From contig QHWF01000100.1 of the NCBI GenBank assembly GCA_003222455.1, positions 1-10,250 on the forward strand: 10,250 nucleotides of DNA, given 5' to 3'. The position numbers were made by a program, and so were the translations under genes. Below, one piece after another: positions 1-6,609 of this stretch. Source of the stretch: Acidobacteriota bacterium. GTDB taxonomy: Bacteria > Acidobacteriota > Vicinamibacteria > Vicinamibacterales > CAVVIG01. The notes below the pieces were generated by a model. That model saw only the letters and a list, made by a program, of their open reading frames with translations, was not told the origin of the DNA and made no database searches. Position 1 is the first letter of the stretch; every line of letters begins with the position of its first letter.

Positions 1-2382
1 GAGCACCATCGGAGCCGCGACAAACGACACCGTGTCGAGCGCCCCGACGCCGAACAGGACGCCCTGCATCAGCCGGGTCAACGCGGCCGCCGCCACCAAC
101 CCGATGGCGAGACCGACGATCGTCACCGCCAACCCTTCACTAACGACGAGCCGGATGACATCACGCTGCGCAGCGCCGAGCGCGGACCGGACGCCGAGCT
201 CGCGGCGCCGCTGCGAGACGCCGTACGACAGCACGCCATACAGTCCGACCGATGCGAGACCGACCGCCAGCACCGCGAACGCCGCGAGCACGGTCATCGC
301 GAAACGCGGCTGCTCGACCGATGCGGCGACGCGCTGAGACAACGTAACGGTCTCGACCGCCGCGGTCGGGACGACGTCGCGGACGATGCGCCGCAGCACG
401 GGACCGAGGGCGCCGGGATTTCTCGTGGTGCGCACGGCTATTGCAAAGCGGTCGCCGAGCCGTGAAGTGTCGCGCGTGAGCTGGTAAACCTCCGGCTGCG
501 GCTTGCGGTCGTTCCCGTCCTTCAACACGTTCGCGACCACGCCGGCAATCTCGATCGGAACCGGACCGCTGTCGGGCCGTTGTTCGAAGCGGTAGCCCGC
601 CGCCTGCGGCGGCAGATACAGGCGGGCGAACTCCTCGTTGACGATCCACGGCCGCGTGCCGCTGCCGACGTCCGCCTCCGTGAACACACGGCCCGCGCGC
701 AACCGGAGACCGAGCGCTTCGGCGTACCCAGGCGTGACGATGTAGGCGAGCGCCCGCGCGGAGGTCGGTTCGCTGCCGGGACGCACCCAGGGCGCGGGGA
801 ATCCCGCGATCATCGTGGCGTTGTTGAGCGGCGTCATGTTGCCGGCGCCCGCGGCCGTCACGTCGGGAAGCGATCGCGCGCGTTCCAGGATGGTGGACAC
901 CAGGGTCGTCGTCGCCGCAGCGCGCGCCGGCGCATCGCCGCCCGGGACGTACACCTCGGTGAGCAGCACGTTCTCGGCGGTATAGCCGCTGTCGACGTGC
1001 ACCAGCCGCACGAAGCTGCGGGCAAGCAGGATGGCGCCCACGAGCAGCAGCACGGCGAACGCGGCTTCGCCCATGAGCAGTCCGTCGCGGAGCCGGCGGG
1101 CGCGAACGCCGCGGAAGCCGCCTGCGGTGGCGCCGTCGCCACCGTGGAGCGATTCGGCCAGGTTGAAGCGCGCGCCGCGCAGCGCCGGAGCGAGCCCCGA
1201 GAGGACGGCCGTGAGCAGCGACGCCAGCGCGGTAAATCCAATTGCACGTGCGTCGACGGCGACGTCGTCGAGTCTCGGAAAGTCACGCGCGGCAATCGCA
1301 GGAGCCAGCCGCACGAGCGCCCACGCGAGCGCGAGGCCGAGACTGCCGCCGAATGCCGACACGATGGCACTCTCAGTCAACAGCTGACGCGTCAGGCGCG
1401 CACGGCTCGCCCCGATGGCCGCACGCACCGTCAACTCGCGCTGGCGCGCGATGCCGCGCGACAGAAAGAGATTCGCCACGTTCGCGCAGGCGATCAGCAG
1501 GACACAGGCGACGCCGGCCGCCAGCACGAGAAGGGCCGGACGGATGCGCGACGTCATTTCCTGGAGCAGGCCTCGAACGTGGACCACCGGCGGGCCGCCG
1601 ACGCCGAACAGCAGGTTCGCCGCCATCGGACGAACGGTCGTCCGCGCGGCCGCCGTCCCTTCGGCTTCGGCCTGCGCCGGTGTCACGCCCGGACGAAGGC
1701 GCCCCAGCGCGTACATGACGGTCATGCGTCCGCGACGGCCGGCCACCGCGTCCGGCGACGGTTCCTGCACGTCCAGTGGCGTCCACAGAAGGGCATCGCG
1801 CGATGGAAACGAAAATCCCGGCCGCGCCACGCCGACGATGGTGTGCGGCTTGCCGTCAATCGCAACGCCGCGGCCAATCACATCCACGTCGGCGTTGAAC
1901 CGTTCGCGCCAGCCGCGATCGCTGAGAATGCACACGGCATTGCTGCCGCGCCGCGCTTCACTCGGCTCGAAGAACCGCCCGCGCGCGGGGGTCGCGCCGA
2001 GCAGGGCGAACAAGGCGGGCGTCACCGACGCCCCTTCGATTCGCGCCGACCCGTCGGTGAGCCCGACGGTGTACTGGTCGGTCCTGTATGCGGCGAACTG
2101 CTCGACGGTCCGCGGCGTGCGGATCCAGGCGTAATACGTGAGGTTGCTCAGCAGCGGTTCCCGGAGCGGTGAGATGGCGCCCGGATGCTCTTCCGAAATG
2201 CGCACCAGCCGTTCGGCTTCCGGGTACGGAAGGGGCTTGAGCAGCACGCCGTAGACGACCGAAAAGACCGCTGTGGTCGCGCCGATGCCGAGCGCCAGCG
2301 TCAGCAGGGCGGCGGCGGTAAAGTTTCTGTTGCGCCGCATCATCGTCAGCGCGTACCGGATGTCCCGCAGCAGGATCTCCAT
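1..2382 (-). CDS. ADOP-type MacB/FtsX-like ABC transporter permease (C-terminus beyond window)
   Basis: An uninterrupted reading frame runs leftward from ATG at 2382-2380 to the window edge (794 codons, no stop), so the C-terminal end is missing. The N-terminus MEILLRDIRYALTMMRRNR, followed by TLALGIGATTAVFSVVYGVL and LLKPLPYPE, is the hallmark of the acidobacterial duplicated orphan permease family. Layout: first membrane helix about residues 24-46, a MacB-like periplasmic core about 50-250, an FtsX-type helical block about 275-405 (ACANVANLFLSRG, RELTVRAAIGASRARL), another helix about 435-460, a second periplasmic domain, and a second FtsX block from about 690 (SVGLYGVLSYGVSQRRRELGVRSALGA). 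The final helix and roughly 40-50 residues are lacking. Family members are thought to act with an ATPase in envelope efflux or lipoprotein-type mechanotransmission, but no ATPase gene is visible and the substrate is unknown. No good Shine-Dalgarno precedes the ATG; the start is chosen by fit to the family N-terminus. It diverges from sppA. Confidence 0.9.
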   Translation of the reverse strand, partial: MEILLRDIRYALTMMRRNRNFTAAALLTLALGIGATTAVFSVVYGVLLKPLPYPEAERLVRISEEHPGAISPLREPLLSNLTYYAWIRTPRTVEQFAAYRTDQYTVGLTDGSARIEGASVTPALFALLGATPARGRFFEPSEARRGSNAVCILSDRGWRERFNADVDVIGRGVAIDGKPHTIVGVARPGFSFPSRDALLWTPLDVQEPSPDAVAGRRGRMTVMYALGRLRPGVTPAQAEAEGTAAARTTVRPMAANLLFGVGGPPVVHVRGLLQEMTSRIRPALLVLAAGVACVLLIACANVANLFLSRGIARQRELTVRAAIGASRARLTRQLLTESAIVSAFGGSLGLALAWALVRLAPAIAARDFPRLDDVAVDARAIGFTALASLLTAVLSGLAPALRGARFNLAESLHGGDGATAGGFRGVRARRLRDGLLMGEAAFAVLLLVGAILLARSFVRLVHVDSGYTAENVLLTEVYVPGGDAPARAAATTTLVSTILERARSLPDVTAAGAGNMTPLNNATMIAGFPAPWVRPGSEPTSARALAYIVTPGYAEALGLRLRAGRVFTEADVGSGTRPWIVNEEFARLYLPPQAAGYRFEQRPDSGPVPIEIAGVVANVLKDGNDRKPQPEVYQLTRDTSRLGDRFAIAVRTTRNPGALGPVLRRIVRDVVPTAAVETVTLSQRVAASVEQPRFAMTVLAAFAVLAVGLASVGLYGVLSYGVSQRRRELGVRSALGAAQRDVIRLVVSEGLAVTIVGLAIGLVAAAALTRLMQGVLFGVGALDTVSFVAAPMVL

Positions 2383-2416
2383 AGGGACGGGACTATACTC
2401 AAAACTTGACGCTCGC

Positions 2417-2554
2417 AGCTATCGGCTTTCAGCTATCGGCTTTCAGCTATCGGCTCTCAGCTCTCAGCTGTTGCCTCGAAGCTTGAGGGCTACCGGCCGA
2501 TAGCTGATAGCTGATAGCTGATAGCTGATAGCTGATAGCTGATAGCTGACAGCT
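2417..2554. repeat. Opposed arrays of 7-bp repeats (large potential hairpin), AGCTATC/GATAGCT family
   Basis: The left arm (2417-2472) is eight consecutive heptads: AGCTATC and GGCTTTC/GGCTCTC alternate for six units, then AGCTCTC and AGCTGTT. The right arm (2499-2554) is seven perfect GATAGCT heptads plus one GACAGCT. GATAGCT is the exact reverse complement of AGCTATC, so the arms can pair. The 26-bp centre (2473-2498) contains CCTC...GAGG around an AAGCTT core. The array fills most of the 190-bp gap between the divergent permease and sppA and stops 9 bp before the sppA ribosome binding site. The near-identity of the right-arm units suggests recent expansion. No transposase is present. Confidence 0.9.
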
Positions 2555-2563
2555 GATTGATGT

Positions 2564-2568
2564 GAGGG
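2564..2568 (+). promoter_or_regulatory. Ribosome binding site of sppA
   Basis: GAGGG lies 4 nt before the ATG at 2573, a rather short spacing. It sits in the only non-repeat sequence (18 bp) between the heptad array and the start codon. There is no room for a promoter after the array, so the sppA transcript should carry part or all of the repeat in its leader. Confidence 0.5.
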
Positions 2569-2572
2569 TTCT

Positions 2573-4339
2573 ATGGCTCGTCGTGGATTCACCGTCCTCT
2601 TCACGGTTCTTGGCATCGCGGTCTTCATCTCGATCGCCGGCTTCGCGTTGCTGTACGTGCTGTTCGGACGCGAACCCGCCGTCCCGTCGCGGTCCACGCT
2701 GGTGCTGAACGTCGGGGGCGATCTGAGCGAGACGGAACCTGCCGACGTGGTTGGTTACCTGCGCGGGGGGAAACGGCCGACGGTGCGGGGCGTCATCGAC
2801 AACCTGCGCAAGGCGAAGGTCGACACCCGCGTCCGCGCGGTGCTGCTGAAACCGACCGGGTTCACGTCGCCGTTCTGGAGCAAAGTGCAGGAGATTCGCG
2901 AGGCGGTGACCGACTTCAGGAAGTCGGGGAAGCCGATTTACGCCTATCTCGAATACGGCGGCGATCGCGAATACTACCTCGCGACGGCCGCCGACAAGGT
3001 GTTTCTCATGCCCTCCAGCCCGCTGGATCTGGTGGGCGTGGCCACGTACCAGCTCTTCCTGCGCGGCACGCTCGACAAGATCGGCGCGACGCCCGATCTC
3101 CACCACATCGGCACCTACAAGACGGCGGTCAACACGTTCACGCAGAAAGGCTACACGCCGGCGCATCGCGAGATGGACGAGTCGCTCAACCGCGATCTGT
3201 ACGGGCAGATAGTGCGCGGCATCGCGGACGGCCGGAAGAAGCACGAAGAGGAGATCCGCGCGCTCATCGACGATGGGCCGTTCATGCCGGAAGACGCGCT
3301 GCGCGCGGGGCTGGTCGACGACATTGCCTACGAAGATCAGGTGGACGAGAAGCTGCGCGGCGGCGACCGTGTCACGCGCATGGACGGCGACGAGTACGCG
3401 CGCGTCAGCCTGACATCGCTCGGCTTGAACAAAGGACCTCGGATTGGCGTGATCTACGCCGCCGGCGCGATCGCCTCCGGCAAGAGCGGCTTCGATCCCG
3501 TGAACGGTGCCGTGGCGGGCTCCGACACCCTCATCGAGTACATCCGGCGGGCGCGGCGCGACAACTCGCTGCGTGCGATCGTGGTGCGCATCGACAGTCC
3601 CGGCGGATCGGCCGCGGCCTCGGACGCCATCTGGCGCGAGCTGATGCTGACGCGGCAGGAAAAAACCGATCGGCCCCTGATCGCCTCGATGTCCGATCTG
3701 GCGGCGTCGGGCGGCTACTACATCGCCCTGCCGGCGCAGGTCATCGTCGCCGAGCCATCGACGCTGACCGGCTCGATTGGGATTTTCGGCGGCAAGATCG
3801 TGACCGGCGGCGTGTACGAAAAGCTCGGCGCGCGGATCGAGTCGACCAGCGTCGGCAAGCATGCCGAGATCAATTCGCCGGCCCGCCCGTACAGTCCCGA
3901 CGAATTGAAGAAGCTGCAGGAGCAGCTGCAGGCGTTCTACGACCAGTTCGTCGAAAAGGCGGCGGACTCCCGCCATACGACGCCTGAAAAGATCGACGCG
4001 CTCGCGCAGGGCCGCGTCTGGACGGGACGGCAGGCGAAGCAGAATCGGCTCGTCGACGAGCTCGGCGGCCTCGACGCCGCCGTCGCCATCGCGAAACAGC
4101 GCGCAAAAATTCCGGCGGAGAACGAAGTCGAGTTGGTGGTGTACCCGCCGCGGAAGAGTTTCTACGAAATCGTGTCGGACGAGCTCACGGGATCGAGGGA
4201 ATCACGCGCCGTCAGCGCCTGGTTGAGTGCCAACCTGTCGAATGGAGAACTGGACATCCTGAGAGCCGTGCGCGGTCCGCTCGGCCTGTTCCGGCGTGGG
4301 GAGCCGCTGGCATTGATGCCGTTTACGTTTCTTCGCTGA
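2573..4339 (+). CDS. sppA: Signal peptide peptidase SppA, 67K type
   Basis: Inner-membrane serine protease of family S49 that degrades cleaved signal peptides and possibly misfolded membrane proteins. At 588 residues it is close to E. coli SppA (about 618) and has the duplicated long form. A single N-terminal membrane helix spans about residues 7-31. The first S49-like domain holds the catalytic lysine, Lys183 in HIGTYKTAVNTF (matching E. coli RVGTYKSAVE). The second, from about residue 290, holds the nucleophile Ser379 in SDLAASGGYYIAL, followed by the conserved EPSTLTGSIGIFGGK. The Lys-Ser separation (196) is close to the 200 of the E. coli enzyme, so the Ser/Lys dyad is intact. The ATG at 2573 is supported by GAGGG and by the membrane helix starting immediately after it. 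The gene stands alone, divergent from the permease and convergent with the PpiD-like gene. A long open frame on the opposite strand is a GC artefact. Confidence 0.95.
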   Translation: MARRGFTVLFTVLGIAVFISIAGFALLYVLFGREPAVPSRSTLVLNVGGDLSETEPADVVGYLRGGKRPTVRGVIDNLRKAKVDTRVRAVLLKPTGFTSPFWSKVQEIREAVTDFRKSGKPIYAYLEYGGDREYYLATAADKVFLMPSSPLDLVGVATYQLFLRGTLDKIGATPDLHHIGTYKTAVNTFTQKGYTPAHREMDESLNRDLYGQIVRGIADGRKKHEEEIRALIDDGPFMPEDALRAGLVDDIAYEDQVDEKLRGGDRVTRMDGDEYARVSLTSLGLNKGPRIGVIYAAGAIASGKSGFDPVNGAVAGSDTLIEYIRRARRDNSLRAIVVRIDSPGGSAAASDAIWRELMLTRQEKTDRPLIASMSDLAASGGYYIALPAQVIVAEPSTLTGSIGIFGGKIVTGGVYEKLGARIESTSVGKHAEINSPARPYSPDELKKLQEQLQAFYDQFVEKAADSRHTTPEKIDALAQGRVWTGRQAKQNRLVDELGGLDAAVAIAKQRAKIPAENEVELVVYPPRKSFYEIVSDELTGSRESRAVSAWLSANLSNGELDILRAVRGPLGLFRRGEPLALMPFTFLR

Positions 4340-4341
4340 AT

Positions 4342-4372
4342 AAGGACACAAAGGATACTAAGGACACAAAGG
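4342..4372. repeat. One-armed 9-bp repeat (AAGGACACA family) after sppA
   Basis: Units AAGGACACA (4342-4350), AAGGATACT (4351-4359), AAGGACACA (4360-4368) and the start of a fourth (AAGG) form a 9-bp tandem beginning 2 bp after the sppA stop codon. It is the same motif as the left arm of the element between mreB and mreC, but I find no matching CCTTTGTGTCC arm downstream, so it is a half element. The rest of the convergent gap (4374-4477) shows no convincing terminator: no GC hairpin followed by a T-run on either strand. Confidence 0.8.
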
Positions 4373-4477
4373 CAAAATCCTGAAACTATCCCGGGGCCGA
4401 CCCACGGAATGCAGCGGTGAACCTACAAACAGCACGGGCCTGAACGCTGTCAGACCCGAGGCGTAACCAGGATGCGA

Positions 4478-6397
4478 TTATCCAACAGCCCTCTGCAACG
4501 TCTCGCGGTTCACGTCGATCTTCATCCGCTGCTTCGCCTTCACCATGTACGCACTGAAGAAGCGGTTGCGCCGATCGTTGAGGAACTCTTCGCGGAACCG
4601 ATCTTTCGCCGTCTTCCACTCGTCCGGCGTTGTTTCCTTTTTCTCGAGCACCTTGATGACCGCCGTGCCGTTGTCGGTCGCGATGGCATCGCTGACGGCG
4701 CCGACCGGGAGCTTGAACGCGGCGTCCTCGACGGCCGCCGCCGTGCCGAGATCCGGAATGGGTGAATCGCGGGTGATCAGCTCGGTCGTTTTCGCTTCGA
4801 CGCCGGCCGCCTTGGCCGCCTTTTCGAAGTCGGGTGCGGACTTCAACCGGGCGGCCATCTCCACCGCCTTCTGCTTGCTCAGGGTCCGCGCCTTTTGCTT
4901 GATGACCTCGTCGCGGACCCGTTCCTTCACTTCATCGAGCTTCGGCACGTAAGGATCCTGCTTCGCCACGAGCGCTTCGAACACGAAGCCGCGCGACACG
5001 CGCACCGAGCCCGACACGTCGCCCGGCTTCATCTCGAACGCGCGGCTGGTGGCCTCCGGTGCAGGCCCGAGGCCCATGACGGGCTCGTCACGGGCGAAGA
5101 ATCCCGATTCCTGTACGGTCAGACCGTTGGCCTTGGCGACGCGATCGAGATCGACGGGCTTGCTGATGTCGCGTTCGAGTTTCTGCGCCAGATCGGCGGC
5201 CTGAGCCTGCGCGCGCTCGTACGCCAGTTGATCGTTCAGTTGCTGGCGCACTTCAGCGAGCGTCCGCGTCGTGGCCGGCTTCCTGTCGACCAGCTTGATG
5301 ATGTGATAGCCGTACTGCGTCTTCACGAGATCGCTGACCTGACCCGGCTGCATCGCGAACGCCGCCTGATCGAACTCCGCGACCATCTTGCCGCGCTGGA
5401 AATAATCGAGGTCGCCGCCGCTCTTGGCGCTGCCTTCGTCTTCGGAGTGCTTCTTGGCCAGTTCGGCGAAGTCGCTCCCGGCCTTTGCCTGTTTCAGCAG
5501 ATCCTCGGCCTTGGCCTTCACCGCCGCATCGTCCTTGCCCTCGGTCTTCAGCAGGATGTGGCTCGCGCGCACCTGTTCGGGGGTGGTGTACTGCTCACTG
5601 TTGTTGTTGTAGGCGCGTTCGATATCGGCGGGAGGCACGGCGACCTTGGCGCGCCTCGCTTCGACATCGATGAGCAGGTAGCGGATCTTGCGCTTCTCGG
5701 GAATCTTGAAGTCCGTCTTGTGCGCGTCGAAATAGCTGGTGATGTCCGCGTCGCTGGCCGAAACCTGGCCGCGGAACGTGTCGGCGGTGAACCCGACCAC
5801 CGCGAGCTTGACCTTGTCGTTGCGCCGCCGGTACTCCTGCTCGAGCTCCGGGTCCGCGACCGACAGCCATTCGGTGACGGTCGCCCGCAGCTTTTCGACG
5901 GTCACGCTGCGCCGGACCCTGTCCTCGAAATCGGAGGCTGACAGCGGCGGGCTGTTCCTGCGCAGCAGCTGCTGGTAGCGCTGTTCGCCGATGAAGGCGC
6001 CGTTCTCCTGAAAGGCCGGCATCGCAAAGATCCGCTGCCGCACTTCCTGGTCGCTCGCTCGGATGCCGAGGCGTTCGGCCTCGGCCAGCGCGGCCCGCTC
6101 CTCGACGAGCTGCTGCAGGATTTGCTGATCGACGCCGAGCTGCTTCAGGAGCTGTTCGCTCATGTTGCCGCCGTAGGACGAGCGATACGCCTGCAGTTGC
6201 GCCTGGTAGGCACGTCGAAATTCGCCGGCGGTGATTTCGTGTCCGGCCACGCTGGCAATGGTCTCGCCCGCGCCGGCATCAGCGCCGGTGCTTCGCAGGA
6301 ACTCGGGGATGTAGAAAATCACGAACGACAGGACGACGAGCGCCAGGCTCCATTTGAGCCAGCTGCGGTGCTGGCGCATGCGATCGAGCATTGTCAT
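4478..6397 (-). CDS. ppiD: PpiD/SurA-like periplasmic peptidyl-prolyl isomerase (parvulin foldase)
   Basis: A 639-residue membrane-anchored chaperone, similar in size and layout to E. coli PpiD (623), which assists proteins emerging from the Sec translocon into the periplasm. The short cytoplasmic start MTMLDRMRQHRSWLKW is followed by one membrane helix (about 17-34), then a SurA_N-type chaperone region (about 46-235, with AGHEITAGEFRRAYQ and IFAMPAFQENGAF), a parvulin domain (about 277-370), and a C-terminal chaperone region with a second, degenerate parvulin-like segment (about 430-590). The parvulin domain carries ASHILLKTEG (His280), FAELAKKHSEDEGSAKSGGDL and GYHIIKLVD (His365), the usual residues of active parvulins. 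The start at 6397 has no recognisable Shine-Dalgarno; a second ATG two codons in (6391) is possible. A 7-bp repeat array occupies the expected leader. It converges with sppA and diverges from the GAF-GGDEF gene. Confidence 0.9.
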   Translation of the reverse strand: MTMLDRMRQHRSWLKWSLALVVLSFVIFYIPEFLRSTGADAGAGETIASVAGHEITAGEFRRAYQAQLQAYRSSYGGNMSEQLLKQLGVDQQILQQLVEERAALAEAERLGIRASDQEVRQRIFAMPAFQENGAFIGEQRYQQLLRRNSPPLSASDFEDRVRRSVTVEKLRATVTEWLSVADPELEQEYRRRNDKVKLAVVGFTADTFRGQVSASDADITSYFDAHKTDFKIPEKRKIRYLLIDVEARRAKVAVPPADIERAYNNNSEQYTTPEQVRASHILLKTEGKDDAAVKAKAEDLLKQAKAGSDFAELAKKHSEDEGSAKSGGDLDYFQRGKMVAEFDQAAFAMQPGQVSDLVKTQYGYHIIKLVDRKPATTRTLAEVRQQLNDQLAYERAQAQAADLAQKLERDISKPVDLDRVAKANGLTVQESGFFARDEPVMGLGPAPEATSRAFEMKPGDVSGSVRVSRGFVFEALVAKQDPYVPKLDEVKERVRDEVIKQKARTLSKQKAVEMAARLKSAPDFEKAAKAAGVEAKTTELITRDSPIPDLGTAAAVEDAAFKLPVGAVSDAIATDNGTAVIKVLEKKETTPDEWKTAKDRFREEFLNDRRNRFFSAYMVKAKQRMKIDVNRETLQRAVG

Positions 6398-6406
6398 AAC
6401 ACACCG

Positions 6407-6515
6407 GACTTTCGGTAGTCAGCTTTCGGCCGTCGGCTCTCAGTTCTCGGCGCCTGGATCACAGGATCCGGCTGATAGCCGTCAGCTGAAAGCCGAGGGC
6501 TGAAGGCTGGCAGCT
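6407..6515. repeat. Second, degenerate heptad inverted array of the same family
   Basis: Left arm heptads from 6407: GACTTTC, GGTAGTC, AGCTTTC, GGCCGTC, GGCTCTC, AGTTCTC, GGCGCCT (to 6455). The centre is a perfect small hairpin, GGATC-ACAG-GATCC (6456-6469). Right arm heptads from 6474: GATAGCC, GTCAGCT, GAAAGCC, GAGGGCT, GAAGGCT, GGCAGCT (to 6515). The units are the same type as the 2417-2554 element but more diverged. It fills the gap between the divergent ppiD-like and GAF-GGDEF genes and starts only 9 bp from the ppiD ATG. Confidence 0.8.
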
Positions 6516-6527
6516 GGGTAAACCATG

Positions 6528-6539
6528 ATCGTAAACGAT
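6528..6539. other. Short inverted repeat ATCGT-AA-ACGAT, possible operator
   Basis: A perfect 5-bp inverted repeat with a 2-bp centre lies 70 bp before the GAF-GGDEF start, in the 94-bp stretch (6516-6609) not occupied by heptads. This stretch must contain any dedicated promoter of that gene. The symmetry could be a regulator site, but a 5-bp arm may occur by chance, and I could not assign convincing -35/-10 boxes. Confidence 0.2.
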
Positions 6540-6609
6540 GAAGTTGTGCCGTGGCAAGCAGTTACCGGCGTCCGTATGGTATATTTGCAGAGCATAGCAG
6601 CACTTACGG

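Noticed and set aside
580..2172. 530-residue open frame on the plus strand opposite the permease
   Set aside because: It is the codon-aligned antisense of the permease frame; its translation is Arg/Ala/Gly-rich with no recognisable domain, while the minus-strand product is a clear family member.
2392..2411. TATACT/TATAGT and TTGACG as promoter boxes for the permease or sppA
   Set aside because: The TATACT-like and TTGACG hexamers are not spaced 16-18 bp from a partner box on either strand, so no promoter can be supported.
2417..2554. CRISPR array
   Set aside because: The units are contiguous 7-bp repeats with no spacers and the arms are inverted; there are no cas genes.
2447..3976. 509-residue open frame on the minus strand opposite sppA
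   Set aside because: It is a GC-driven shadow of sppA with low-complexity His/Arg/Val composition, and its end lies inside the heptad repeats.
4374..4477. Bidirectional terminator between convergent sppA and ppiD
   Set aside because: Only a weak CTGA/TCAG stem (about 4441-4454) is visible, and there is no T-run on either strand.
4895..5941. 348-residue plus-strand open frame opposite the ppiD-like gene
   Set aside because: It is antisense to well-conserved parvulin coding sequence and has no motif or ribosome binding site of its own.
6544..6590. TTGTGC ... TATGGT/TATATT as a sigma-70 promoter, or TGGCA as a sigma-54 promoter, of the cyclase
   Set aside because: The spacings do not fit: about 25-30 bp between the sigma-70-like hexamers, and no GC at the -12 position for sigma-54.
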